NCBI RefSeq assembly: GCF_022012295.1
Contig: NZ_JAKLTN010000001.1
Span: 930,001-994,000 of the forward strand
Length of the DNA stretch: 64,000 nucleotides
Direction of reading: 5' to 3'
Source of the DNA: Dechloromonas hankyongensis
GTDB lineage: Bacteria; Pseudomonadota; Gammaproteobacteria; Burkholderiales; Rhodocyclaceae
Shown: positions 18,195 to 26,533 of the stretch, piece by piece
Position numbering within the stretch: the first letter of the stretch is position 1
Layout: every line of letters begins with the position of its first letter
Position numbers and translations under genes: made by a program
Notes under the pieces: generated by a model
The model's input: only the letters and a program-made list of their open reading frames with translations
Told to the model about the DNA's origin: nothing
The model's database searches: none

Positions 18195-19541
18195 ATGATT
18201 TCAACATTATCTACTGATTTCACTACGGCGCATTACGCGGAATTATTGCGTTTAGCAAAACAGCGCTATCGTTTTGTTGTTTACGATGCGATACCATGGG
18301 GTGAAAGGTTTGTTTTATGGCGTCACGATTGTGATATCTCGTTGAACCGTTCTTTGCGGCTGGCGCGTATTGAGGCCTCGCACGGTATTCGTTCGACTTT
18401 CTTCCTGAATCCACACAGTTCGCTATACAATATATTTGAGGGGAGTCAGTCTCTGCTCATCCGCGAGATTGTTCGGTTGGGGCATGAGATTGGGCTCCAT
18501 TTCGATGCGGCTTTCCATGGCGTAGTTGATGAGGAAAGTTTGGGGGCGGTTGTTCGCAAAGAAGCAGCATTGCTTGAGGGGGTGTTCGGCGTAAGGCCGG
18601 TGGCATTCAGCTTTCACAACCCGCTGGATTCGCACTTGCGTTGCGAAGCAGAGTCTTACGGTGGGCTCGTTAACTGCTATTCGAGGCGATTCAGGACCGA
18701 GGTTCCGTACTGTTCAGACTCCAACGGCTATTGGCGTTTTCGCCGTTTGCACGATGTGCTTGCCCAGGGAGCTGATCCATGCCTGCAGGTGCTGACGCAT
18801 CCTGGGTGGTGGCAGGAGACCCCTATGCCGCCGCGCCAACGTATTTTCCGCAGCATTTACGGCCGGGCAAAGGCCGTGATGGCTGAAAATGACGCCACGA
18901 TTCTGGCGTACGGTCGCGAGAATCTTTCGGGCCCCGCCTGCGCTTTGGTGTTTTTGCGTGATGTATTGCCTGAACGTTACGCATTGCTGGACTTCCTGTG
19001 GATGAGCGGCGAGATGGCGGCCTTGTTCGTCGAGTTGTGGCGCTTGCACGAGGGGCAGATCAACAACCTGTGCAAGGCGGTATTGCGTAAGGAGTGGCAG
19101 GTGCCCGCCCGCGAGGTAAATGCATTTTTCGATAGCCCGGCGCTTGCGATCGACGGCTGGCGGCTATTTGTCGGGGTATTCGGGTCGTCGTGGCAGGCCG
19201 CTTCGGGTGTCTGCGGCGATGCCTACCAAGAGTGGGTCAGCTTGCGTAACCAGTTAGTTCATGGCCGCGGTACCGCGCAGAAGCAGCGACTGGAGGAGGG
19301 ATGCGTCTTCCTCTGCGAGATCATCGCGGCGCTGGCGGCTTGGGGGAAGGTGCAATCAATCGGTTATGACGGCCTTGTTCATCTCGGCACCATTGGCTTG
19401 CCGACCTGCGAGACTGCGGAGGGGGGGCTGAACGAGCGTCTGGAAGAGCTTGCCGACGAGATTCCAAAGTTTTTGGCGAAGAAGTGGGGGCGCTTCAAGG
19501 CCGAGATGGCAGAAGTCGGTGCTGGCGGGACGGCGGCATGA
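18195..19541 (+). CDS. Polysaccharide deacetylase-like protein with C-terminal HEPN-like domain
   Basis: 448 residues. The N-terminal ~230 form a NodB-like fold: LWRHDCDIS with His44-Asp45/Asp47 positions, RSTFFLN, HEIGLHFDAAFHG (His97/His102), VAFSFHNP and LTHPGWWQ, so metal-binding Asp/His residues are present. The remaining ~200 residues are helical and not part of any deacetylase I know. They contain EWVSLRNQLVHGRG (Arg351, His356), an RNxxxH arrangement as in HEPN domains. Such fusions are not something I can name. The next gene starts on its stop (ATGA). Role in sugar N-deacetylation within the locus is likely; the tail's role is unknown. Confidence 0.7.
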   Translation: MISTLSTDFTTAHYAELLRLAKQRYRFVVYDAIPWGERFVLWRHDCDISLNRSLRLARIEASHGIRSTFFLNPHSSLYNIFEGSQSLLIREIVRLGHEIGLHFDAAFHGVVDEESLGAVVRKEAALLEGVFGVRPVAFSFHNPLDSHLRCEAESYGGLVNCYSRRFRTEVPYCSDSNGYWRFRRLHDVLAQGADPCLQVLTHPGWWQETPMPPRQRIFRSIYGRAKAVMAENDATILAYGRENLSGPACALVFLRDVLPERYALLDFLWMSGEMAALFVELWRLHEGQINNLCKAVLRKEWQVPAREVNAFFDSPALAIDGWRLFVGVFGSSWQAASGVCGDAYQEWVSLRNQLVHGRGTAQKQRLEEGCVFLCEIIAALAAWGKVQSIGYDGLVHLGTIGLPTCETAEGGLNERLEELADEIPKFLAKKWGRFKAEMAEVGAGGTAA

Positions 19542-20053
19542 ACTCCGCTGTGCTTCTGCGGCCGGTTGTCGATGCCGATTCCGATCTCTTGTTTGGATGG
19601 ATCAATGATCATGATCTCGTAGTTTTCAATGCTCCGTTCCTGGAAGTTTCCAGACCTGAACACGATGCCTGGTTCTCGCGTATTCGATCTCGGAAGGATG
19701 TTGTTTTTTTCATGATCGAAGACACAGAGAGTGGCAAGGCTATCGGCTCATGTCAGCTTCTCAACATCCATTCGGTGCATCGTTCGGCTGAACTCCAAAT
19801 CCGCATCGGTTCCACCACATCCCAAAACAGGGAATCGGGAAGCGAGGCGGTGCGACAATTGATTGCGTATGGGTTTTCGAGCCTGGGGTTGCACCGCATT
19901 GCCCTCCACGTATTTGCTACCAATCAGCGAGCGATCCGCGTATACGAGAAGAACGGATTTGTTCGCGAAGGACTTTTGCGGCAGGCCGCCTGTATTGATG
20001 GGCACTGGCTGGATGTGGTTTGCATGGCCCGGGTCAGGGGGTTGGATGACTGA
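19538..20053 (+). CDS. GNAT-family N-acetyltransferase
   Basis: 171 residues from ATG 19538 (overlapping the previous stop as ATGA; the frame from 19484 is out of family). RimJ/PseH-like GNAT: LLRPVVDADSDLLFGWIND at the start, IGSCQLLNIHSVHRSAELQIRIG beta strands, then ALHVFATNQRAIRVYEKNGFVREG with acetyl-CoA-binding helix and DVVCMARV. In sugar loci this type acetylates 4-amino groups (PseH/WecD-like), a fitting partner for the DegT aminotransferases. It overlaps wbqC-like by eight bases. Confidence 0.83.
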   Translation: MNSAVLLRPVVDADSDLLFGWINDHDLVVFNAPFLEVSRPEHDAWFSRIRSRKDVVFFMIEDTESGKAIGSCQLLNIHSVHRSAELQIRIGSTTSQNRESGSEAVRQLIAYGFSSLGLHRIALHVFATNQRAIRVYEKNGFVREGLLRQAACIDGHWLDVVCMARVRGLDD

Positions 20054-20801
20054 ACTCGTCGCCATCCACCAACCCAATCTCTTCCCCTGGCTGGGCTACT
20101 TCGACAAGATCCATCGCGCAGATGTCTTCATCCTGCTTGATGACGTGCAGTATCCGAAAACGGGTGGCTCGTGGTCCAACCGGGTCAAGGTGCTGATCAA
20201 TGGCGAGGGGCGTTGGTTGACCGCACCGGTAGATCGCAGCCACCACGGCACGCGGGCGATCAATGAAATGGTGTTTTGTTGCAAGGAGGATTGGCGCGCC
20301 AAGGTGCTGAAGACGCTAGTCGCCGCCTACCGGCGCGCCCCGTTTTTCGAAAACGCGTTCGCCGTGCTAGAGCCTCTGGTTCGCTACCCGGAAGACAATG
20401 TCGCGGAATACAACGTCCATGCCATTGTGACGCTGGCCGGCGCGCTCGGCCTGCCGACTGGTTCCTTCGTGCGCAGCTCGAGTCTCCCGACAGTCTCGAC
20501 AGCGACGCAGCGCCTGATCGACCTGACCAGGCAGGTTGGCGGCCGAAGCTATCTCTGTGGCGGTGGTGCAGGCGGCTACCAGGAGGATGAGGCTTTCGCC
20601 GCCGTCGGATTGTCGCTGGTCTATCAGTGCTTTGTTCCCAAGTTTTATTCGCAGCACGGCACGACGTCATTCGTTCCAGGACTGTCGATCATCGATGCGG
20701 CGATGAATCTGGGTTGGCATGGCGTCGGTAGCCTTCTCCGGGGAGGGGGCGGGTTAGACCGCAAGAAATACGCATCGGCGTGTATTTGCAGCGCATATTA
20801 A
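20046..20801 (+). CDS. WbqC-like family protein
   Basis: 251 residues from ATG 20046; the frame is open back to 19863, but the family's start MTELVAIHQPNLFPWLGYFDKI is unmistakable. Other conserved parts are FILLDDVQYPKTGGSWSNRVKV, WLTAPVDRSHHG, YLCGGGAGGYQEDE and the ending LSIIDAAMNLGWHGVGSLL. WbqC proteins are found in O-antigen and other aminosugar clusters, probably modifying the sugar's amino substituent; the chemistry is unsettled. It follows a GNAT gene by overlap, suggesting joint use. Confidence 0.85.
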   Translation: MTELVAIHQPNLFPWLGYFDKIHRADVFILLDDVQYPKTGGSWSNRVKVLINGEGRWLTAPVDRSHHGTRAINEMVFCCKEDWRAKVLKTLVAAYRRAPFFENAFAVLEPLVRYPEDNVAEYNVHAIVTLAGALGLPTGSFVRSSSLPTVSTATQRLIDLTRQVGGRSYLCGGGAGGYQEDEAFAAVGLSLVYQCFVPKFYSQHGTTSFVPGLSIIDAAMNLGWHGVGSLLRGGGGLDRKKYASACICSAY

Positions 20802-20844
20802 ACTATGACACGGTAAAATAGCGCCTTGATTGCTTGGGATGCAT

Positions 20845-22479
20845 ATGTTTTCGAGAATTGCGCGAGGCGCCGAGAGAAAAGCGCTGGATTCAGGCTTTGG
20901 CCGGTCACTGACCGCACGCGTGAAGGCCGAACTCAAGGCCGAGCTCAAGGCTGAGCTTAAGGCCGAACTCAAGGCCGAACTCAAGGCCGAACTCAAGGCC
21001 GAACTCAAGGCCGAACTCAAGGCCGAACTCAAGGCCGAACTTTTTCCTGTCATTGCGCGCGTCAATGAGTTGCCGCGCACGGTCGCGGCGTTCTCTGCTG
21101 CGGTCGACGCGGAAAAATCGGCGAATTCGATGAATGTCGAACAGCGTGCGCTGGATTTACGCCGACTGGTGCGCGCGACGGCGGGGTTGCCAGCGGACGT
21201 CCCTGAGAAGCCTGATATTGAGGATCTGCTAACCGAGTTCCGTTTTCTCCACGCTGCTGCCGAGACCCTGAGGCCGGCGTTCCGGGCGCTCGCCTCGCGC
21301 CGTGTTCTATTTTGTGGGCAGTGCTATTACAACGCCTGGTATCTCTCGCGGGCGCTGCGGCCGCTGGGTTGGAAAGCAGATGTCTATAACTGGGACGGAA
21401 ATCTCTCCAACGACATCTACTACCATGGGCAGGATTCGCGTCTTGGCGTTGATGTGCCGCAGACGCTCGAAGGTGAGCTTGGCTATTTCCTAGAATCACT
21501 ATATTGCTACGATGTCGTTCATTTTTCCAATGCGCATGGGATCGCCTACGGTTGGAGCCTTAAGTCGGCTGCTGCACGAGAGTTCGGGGAACACTCGGAG
21601 ATTTTTCTTCTAAAGGCGTTGGGCAAGAAACTGGTGTATTCCAACAACGGGTGCCTCGACGGTGTCTCGCAGACTGCATTTGCGAAGTGGGGCCCGGAAT
21701 CGGTGTGCGCCATCTGTCGCTGGCAGCACGAGCCTTCGGTCTGCAGCGACGAGCGCAACCTTGCCTGGGGGCGGTTCCGCAACGAGGTCGCGGATTTTCA
21801 ATGCACCCTGGGCGGTAATCGCGTTGATTACAACCACGACCCACGAGTCCACGAAGTGCCGGAGTTCTATTGCCTGGACCCAGAGTTATGGCATCCGGAT
21901 ATCGGGATTCCCGAAAACTACCGGCTGCCGGCAACGGATGGCCGCGCCATCCGCCTCTACCATGCGGTTGGGCACCGCGAGGAGCGCACGCGCAGCGACG
22001 GGGTGAACATCAAGTCGACCCACGTTTATCGTCCGCTCATCGATAAGTTGCGTGCTGAGGGCATGCAAATCGACCTGATCGAGCCGACCGGCATTCCCAA
22101 CAAGGAAGTGCGTTTCCTCCAGGCGCAGGCCGACATCTTCCTCGACATGCTCACCTTCGGCTGGTTCGGAGCAAACATACGCGAGGCGATGATGCTCGGT
22201 AAGCCGGTGATCTGCTTCATCCGGCCGGAATGGCTGAAGAGTGTCCGCGAGGAAATTCCAGAGTATGCGGATGAACTGCCGATCATCAGCGCGACGCCGC
22301 AGACGGTGGAGGCCGTCCTGCGCGACCTGATCGCCAACCCGGAAAAGCGGCGCGAGATCGGCCGGCGCAGCCGTGAGTTTGCCGTGAAGTGGCACTCCGC
22401 TGAAGCGAGTGGGCGGCGCTTTGACCATATCTACGGTGCGCTGCTGTCCGGCGACCCGTTGCTGCGCTTGAAAGGCTAA
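20845..22479 (+). CDS. Glycosyltransferase-like protein with N-terminal KAEL repeats
   Basis: About 544 residues from ATG 20845 (GGGA six bases before); ATG 20839 and TTG 20830 are possible. Ten tandem KAEL units (20923-21042) form a probable long charged helix after a short basic leader. The body from RVLFCGQCYYNAWYLSRALRPLGWKADVYNW onward looks like a GT-B glycosyltransferase, with VYRPLIDKLRAEG, NKEVRFLQAQADIFLDML, GWFGANIREAMMLGKPVICFI and a CgeB/GT4-like end. A CAICRWQHEPSVC cluster with cysteines lies mid-protein. No named family recognised. It directly precedes the export genes, so it may act late in chain assembly at the membrane. Confidence 0.65.
   Translation: MFSRIARGAERKALDSGFGRSLTARVKAELKAELKAELKAELKAELKAELKAELKAELKAELKAELFPVIARVNELPRTVAAFSAAVDAEKSANSMNVEQRALDLRRLVRATAGLPADVPEKPDIEDLLTEFRFLHAAAETLRPAFRALASRRVLFCGQCYYNAWYLSRALRPLGWKADVYNWDGNLSNDIYYHGQDSRLGVDVPQTLEGELGYFLESLYCYDVVHFSNAHGIAYGWSLKSAAAREFGEHSEIFLLKALGKKLVYSNNGCLDGVSQTAFAKWGPESVCAICRWQHEPSVCSDERNLAWGRFRNEVADFQCTLGGNRVDYNHDPRVHEVPEFYCLDPELWHPDIGIPENYRLPATDGRAIRLYHAVGHREERTRSDGVNIKSTHVYRPLIDKLRAEGMQIDLIEPTGIPNKEVRFLQAQADIFLDMLTFGWFGANIREAMMLGKPVICFIRPEWLKSVREEIPEYADELPIISATPQTVEAVLRDLIANPEKRREIGRRSREFAVKWHSAEASGRRFDHIYGALLSGDPLLRLKG
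20923..21042 (+). repeat. Ten tandem 12-bp repeats encoding KAEL
   Basis: Ten units of AAGGCCGAACTC type, 120 bases without a break. Units 2-3 carry silent changes (GAG, GCT, CTT) and units 4-9 are identical, so the array is recently expanded. The unit length is a multiple of three, so copy-number change keeps frame and changes helix length. Confidence 0.97.
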
Positions 22480-22480
22480 G

Positions 22481-23641
22481 TTGGAAGTGGATGCCGTTGC
22501 CAACGACATTGCGTTGCGCTGTACCAGCGTTGCGAAGAGCTTCTCCGTCCAGCGCGAATTGCGTGTCTGGCGCATTCTTCTCGGGGCGGACGGGGCAGGG
22601 CGAGGGCCGGTGATCGAGGCCTTGCGCGATATCACGCTGGAGGTGGCGCGCGGGAAGATCGTCGGGATACTGGGGCGCAACGGTGCGGGCAAGAGTACGC
22701 TGTTGCGCTTGCTCGGGCAGGTCTATGAGCCTACGCGCGGCCGCATTGAGGTCTTTGGTATCGTAGCCGGCCTCTTCGAACTGGGCGGCATGGGCAATCC
22801 CAATCTGACCGGGCGGGATTATGCCGTGCGCTACCTGCGGCTGATGGGTGTGCAAACGGTCGATTTGACGGGCGTTCTGGACGATATTGCGGATTTCTCA
22901 GAACTGGGCGAGGCCTTTGATCAGCGAATCCGCTCGTATTCGTCCGGGATGGCCGCGCGCCTGTACTTCGCGGTCGCGACGGCATACCAGCATGAGATCT
23001 ACCTGATCGACGAGTTGTTGTCGGTCGGCGACGAGCACTTCCAGGCCAAGTGCTGGCGCCGCATGCGGGAGCGTTTGCTGAATGGCGCATCCGGTGTGCT
23101 CGTGACGCACGACTGGACGGCCATCGTAAAACTGTGCGAGACGGCCTGCGTGATCGAGGATGGCACGTTTTCATTTGTCGGGCCCAGCGACAAGGCGGTG
23201 GTGTCCTACCTCAAGCTGCCCATGCCGTCGGCATCGGTAGCGCGTTTCGGGATGCTGCCAGAAGCATTTTCGGCGCAAACGGGCGAGACACTGCGCATCG
23301 AGTTGCCGGTTGAAATCCTTGAGCCGGGTGCGGTCTACTGTGCCATTTCCATCGAAACGCTGCACATTGGCATCGGCTGGGAGATCGTGATCCTGTCCGA
23401 TTACGTTCGCGTTGGCGAACTGTCGGGTGCCTACCGTGTGAGCCTTGAAATCCCTGCTTTGCCTTTGGTGCCCGGGAACTATTCCCTGAACCTTTTTCTG
23501 AATCATGCCAAGCTCGGCGGCGGCGATTGCCGATCATGGACTTATGGCAATGGCTTGCGCCTCACCGTCGACGGCAACGTTGCGCAGACTGCGGTTCGCT
23601 TGCCGTTCGTTGCTCGACGCATTCCTAAGGGGATTGCATGA
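22481..23641 (+). CDS. wzt: ABC transporter ATP-binding protein, Wzt type (first), with C-terminal domain
   Basis: Energises polysaccharide export. The ATPase part (about 1-240) has Walker A GRNGAGKST near residue 65, FELGGMGNPNLTGRDY after the Q-loop, signature SYSSGMAAR, Walker B IYLIDELLSVGDEHF and the switch His in VLVTHDW. A C-terminal domain of about 140 residues (beta-rich, ending in GNYSLNLFLNH) resembles Wzt carbohydrate-binding domains. Starts with TTG 22481 or GTG 22487; no ATG in frame near. Overlaps the second ATPase gene by four bases (ATGA). Two Wzt genes for one permease is unusual. Confidence 0.88.
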   Translation: MEVDAVANDIALRCTSVAKSFSVQRELRVWRILLGADGAGRGPVIEALRDITLEVARGKIVGILGRNGAGKSTLLRLLGQVYEPTRGRIEVFGIVAGLFELGGMGNPNLTGRDYAVRYLRLMGVQTVDLTGVLDDIADFSELGEAFDQRIRSYSSGMAARLYFAVATAYQHEIYLIDELLSVGDEHFQAKCWRRMRERLLNGASGVLVTHDWTAIVKLCETACVIEDGTFSFVGPSDKAVVSYLKLPMPSASVARFGMLPEAFSAQTGETLRIELPVEILEPGAVYCAISIETLHIGIGWEIVILSDYVRVGELSGAYRVSLEIPALPLVPGNYSLNLFLNHAKLGGGDCRSWTYGNGLRLTVDGNVAQTAVRLPFVARRIPKGIA

Positions 23642-24855
23642 ATCTCTGCGTAGCCTTGGAGGGGGTCTCCAAGGTATATCCTGCTGGTAACTCGGCGACG
23701 GGCGATCTGATGAATGCCATGGGCGGGCATGCGCCCCAGGCTGGCCTTCCATCCGGTAAACTGGCAGTGGATCAGGTCACCCTCACGCTCAAGGAGGGGG
23801 AACGTTTGGGAATTGTCGGGCGCAACGGTGCTGGCAAGTCCACCCTGCTACACATGATTGCCGGCATTTCCGATCCGAGTTCGGGGGAGATCCGGATCAA
23901 CGGCAAGGTCACGTCGATTATGACTTTGGGCGTCGGCCTGCGTGATGATCTGACTGGCCGCGAAAACATCTATGTTGATGGCGAAATCCAGGGTAAATCG
24001 CGGGCCGAGGTGGATACCGTGATCGACCAAGTGATCGAATTCTCCGAGCTCGGCAAGTTCATCGAGTACCCGGTCCGCACCTACTCGACGGGAATGAAGG
24101 CGCGCCTGGCATTCTCGATGATCACCCATATCGACCCGGAAATCCTGATCATCGACGAGGCACTTTCGGTGGGAGATGCCACGTTCTCCGCCAAGGCGAC
24201 CGCCCGAATCCTAGAAATTTGCGCCAAGGGGAAGATCGTCATCCTCGTCTCGCACGGGATGCAGTCGGTGCGTGACATCTGCAACCGCTGCATCTACCTC
24301 AAGGATGGCCGCGTCGTTATGGACGGTACGCCGGAGGTGGTGACCAAGGCGTACATAAACGAAGTCAGGGGTGAAGATGAGGCGGCTTTGATGGCGCGCT
24401 TTGCTGCGCATGTCGGTAACCGCTCGGCCGTCAGCGGCTACGAGATAGACACTCCTGTCATGCTGTCGGGAGACGGACATGACCATTCCGTCCGAATCGA
24501 AGCAGTGCAAACGCTAAAGGTTCGAGTACGTGGAGCCATCCCGCTGGCAAATTCAGAGGCGATATGTCGAATCCGCATCGTGCGCCTGGATGATCTCTTG
24601 CTGTTCCAGCAGGATTTCGAGACGGGAGCCTTCGGAGAAGGTGACGGAGCTTTCGGCGTGGAGTTGGAGTTCGCGCCGTTGCCATTGGCGCCAGCGATTT
24701 ATAGGCTCGATGTCGAATTACACGATCGCCCCGTGACGGGTACCTCTGCGTGTGCGGTGTCGTCGGCGATATTCGAGGTGTATTCGCTATCCCCGCCCGC
24801 TGGCGGCAAACCGATGCTCTATTACCCGGTGCGGGCTGGCGCCTCGCCGGCCTGA
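23638..24855 (+). CDS. wzt: ABC transporter ATP-binding protein, Wzt type (second), with C-terminal domain
   Basis: 405 residues. Walker A GRNGAGKSTLLHMI near residue 62, MTLGVGLRDDLTGRENIY, signature TYSTGMKARLAF, Walker B ILIIDEALSVGDATF and switch His in ILVSHGMQSV are all intact. The C-terminal ~150 residues form a beta-rich Wzt-like domain (LEFAPLPLAPAIYRLDVELHD). It is only distantly like the preceding ATPase and longer at the N-terminus by an SATGDLMNAMGG-type insert, so this is not a recent duplication. ATG overlaps the previous stop. Confidence 0.9.
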   Translation: MNLCVALEGVSKVYPAGNSATGDLMNAMGGHAPQAGLPSGKLAVDQVTLTLKEGERLGIVGRNGAGKSTLLHMIAGISDPSSGEIRINGKVTSIMTLGVGLRDDLTGRENIYVDGEIQGKSRAEVDTVIDQVIEFSELGKFIEYPVRTYSTGMKARLAFSMITHIDPEILIIDEALSVGDATFSAKATARILEICAKGKIVILVSHGMQSVRDICNRCIYLKDGRVVMDGTPEVVTKAYINEVRGEDEAALMARFAAHVGNRSAVSGYEIDTPVMLSGDGHDHSVRIEAVQTLKVRVRGAIPLANSEAICRIRIVRLDDLLLFQQDFETGAFGEGDGAFGVELEFAPLPLAPAIYRLDVELHDRPVTGTSACAVSSAIFEVYSLSPPAGGKPMLYYPVRAGASPA

Positions 24856-24858
24856 GAC

Positions 24859-25659
24859 TTGGAGAAGATGATCTTGTTTGGATTCAATCGGCACGATTTC
24901 AGGTTGATGATCAACCTTTTCAAAATGAACGTCAGGGATAGGTATCTCGGTTCCTCCTTGGGGAGTTTTTGGGCGATAACCAACCCGCTCTTCATGCTTT
25001 CGCTTTACACCTATGTCTTTGGATTTGTCTTCAAGATCAGGCTACCGGGTGCGGAAGCGACGCTGGTTTATGTGATCTGGTTGATTAGTGGCTACGGCCC
25101 CTGGATTGCGTTAAACGAGTCCATCACGGGGGCGGCCAACTCTGTGGTGGGAGCTTCAGGGCTCGTCAAGAACATGGCGTTCAAGACTGAACTGCTCCCG
25201 ATTGCAGGGACGCTGGTCGGGCTGATCAACCTTGCTGTCAGTCTTTGTTTTCTGTTTGTACTGCTGGTCTGGTCTGGAAACCCGGTCACCTGGCATCTTT
25301 TGTTCTTGCCGCTGGTAATGGCGTTGCAGTTTGCCTTCGCAGCGGCACTAGGTTTGTGGCTCTCGGCGATTACTGTATTCGTCCGAGATGTTATTCAAAT
25401 CCTGCCGACATTGCTTACCGCAATCATGTTTATGACGCCGATTTTTTATCCGTTTGAAAAGATGCCTGCGATTATTCAAAAGATCACCCTTGCAAACCCG
25501 CTTTATCATATTTCAGAAGGGTATCGAGTAATTATCATCGCGAGCCGCATGCCTGATATGGTCGGACTTGGGTATGTCGCGGTGATTTCTTTCGTCATAT
25601 TCTATTTTGGCCTGCGTGCTTTTCGTCGTGCAAAGGGGGCCTTTGACTCGGCAATCTAG
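24859..25659 (+). CDS. wzm: ABC transporter permease, Wzm type (ABC-2)
   Basis: 266-residue inner-membrane protein with about six hydrophobic segments. It has the ABC-2 polysaccharide exporter pattern: FKMNVRDRYLGSSLGSFWAITNPLFML before the first membrane helix, and PIFYPFEKMPAIIQKITLANPLYHISEGYR near the C-terminus. It pairs with the two upstream ATPases to move undecaprenyl-linked polysaccharide across the inner membrane. TTG 24859 or ATG 24868 could be the start. The only transporter permease in the locus; no Wzx flippase or Wzy polymerase was recognised. Confidence 0.9.
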   Translation: MEKMILFGFNRHDFRLMINLFKMNVRDRYLGSSLGSFWAITNPLFMLSLYTYVFGFVFKIRLPGAEATLVYVIWLISGYGPWIALNESITGAANSVVGASGLVKNMAFKTELLPIAGTLVGLINLAVSLCFLFVLLVWSGNPVTWHLLFLPLVMALQFAFAAALGLWLSAITVFVRDVIQILPTLLTAIMFMTPIFYPFEKMPAIIQKITLANPLYHISEGYRVIIIASRMPDMVGLGYVAVISFVIFYFGLRAFRRAKGAFDSAI

Positions 25660-25702
25660 GCACTGCCCGCGATCGTATAAAAACTTCAAACAAGGATAGG
25701 TA

Positions 25703-26527
25703 ATGTCTCAATTTGAAATCTCTAGAAAAAACTCTGAATTCTGGAATGAGCTATGTGGATCTGGTCTGGCAAAGGTTCTCGGGATAACGGATTCATCTCC
25801 CGAGTCATTGAAGAAATTTGACGATTGGTATTTTGATTTTTATCCATATCTCTTCGATTACATCCCATTTGAATCCATGAAAGGTAAGAATGTTCTTGAA
25901 ATCGGACTAGGGTATGGAACAGTGTCACAGCGGTTGGCGGAGTCAGGGGCCAACTATACGGGTTTGGATATTGCCCACGGCCCTGTTTCCATGGTCAATC
26001 AGCGCCTAGCCCAAAACAATTTGCCAGGCTCAGCCATCCTGGGAAGCATTTTGGAGCCGCAATTACCAGCCGTCACATTTGATTATGTAATTGCGATCGG
26101 CTGTCTTCACCATACGGGCAACCTAAAGTTTGCTATTGAGCAATGTCACAACTTGCTTAAACCTGGTGGGCAGTTGATCTTTATGGTTTATTACGCATAT
26201 TCCTATCGGCGATTCCGTATGACACCACTTCTGACCATTAAGAACATGGTCAAAGAGGCATTTGGATATCGAGGTGTTGTGGGGAATGGCTCTAATCGGC
26301 AGCGGGCCGCATACGATGCAAGTTCTAATGGCGGTGGAGCGCCCCACACTGATTGGATTTCGGAAAGGTCGTTGAAGGACTACTGTGGTGCATTCACCTC
26401 CTTTAAGGCCTCAGTCGAAAACATTGACCAGGAATCTCCATTCCGGTCTACCCCTCGCAAGGATCTGCTTAAGACAAGGTGGCCTTCTATTGTAGGTCTT
26501 GATCTCTATGCCACTGCGACAAAGTAA
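25703..26527 (+). CDS. Class I SAM-dependent methyltransferase
   Basis: 274 residues with SAM motif I VLEIGLGYGTVSQRLAESG near residue 62, acidic GLDIAHGPVSM as motif II, DYVIAIGCLHHTGN as motif IV and LKPGGQLIF as motif V. An SD-like AAGGAT lies upstream. The DNA here is AT-richer than the export genes. In ABC-dependent O-antigens a methyl group on the terminal sugar can signal chain end to Wzt, so this enzyme could provide such a cap; that link is inference. Confidence 0.85.
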   Translation: MSQFEISRKNSEFWNELCGSGLAKVLGITDSSPESLKKFDDWYFDFYPYLFDYIPFESMKGKNVLEIGLGYGTVSQRLAESGANYTGLDIAHGPVSMVNQRLAQNNLPGSAILGSILEPQLPAVTFDYVIAIGCLHHTGNLKFAIEQCHNLLKPGGQLIFMVYYAYSYRRFRMTPLLTIKNMVKEAFGYRGVVGNGSNRQRAAYDASSNGGGAPHTDWISERSLKDYCGAFTSFKASVENIDQESPFRSTPRKDLLKTRWPSIVGLDLYATATK

Positions 26528-26533
26528 TCGCTC

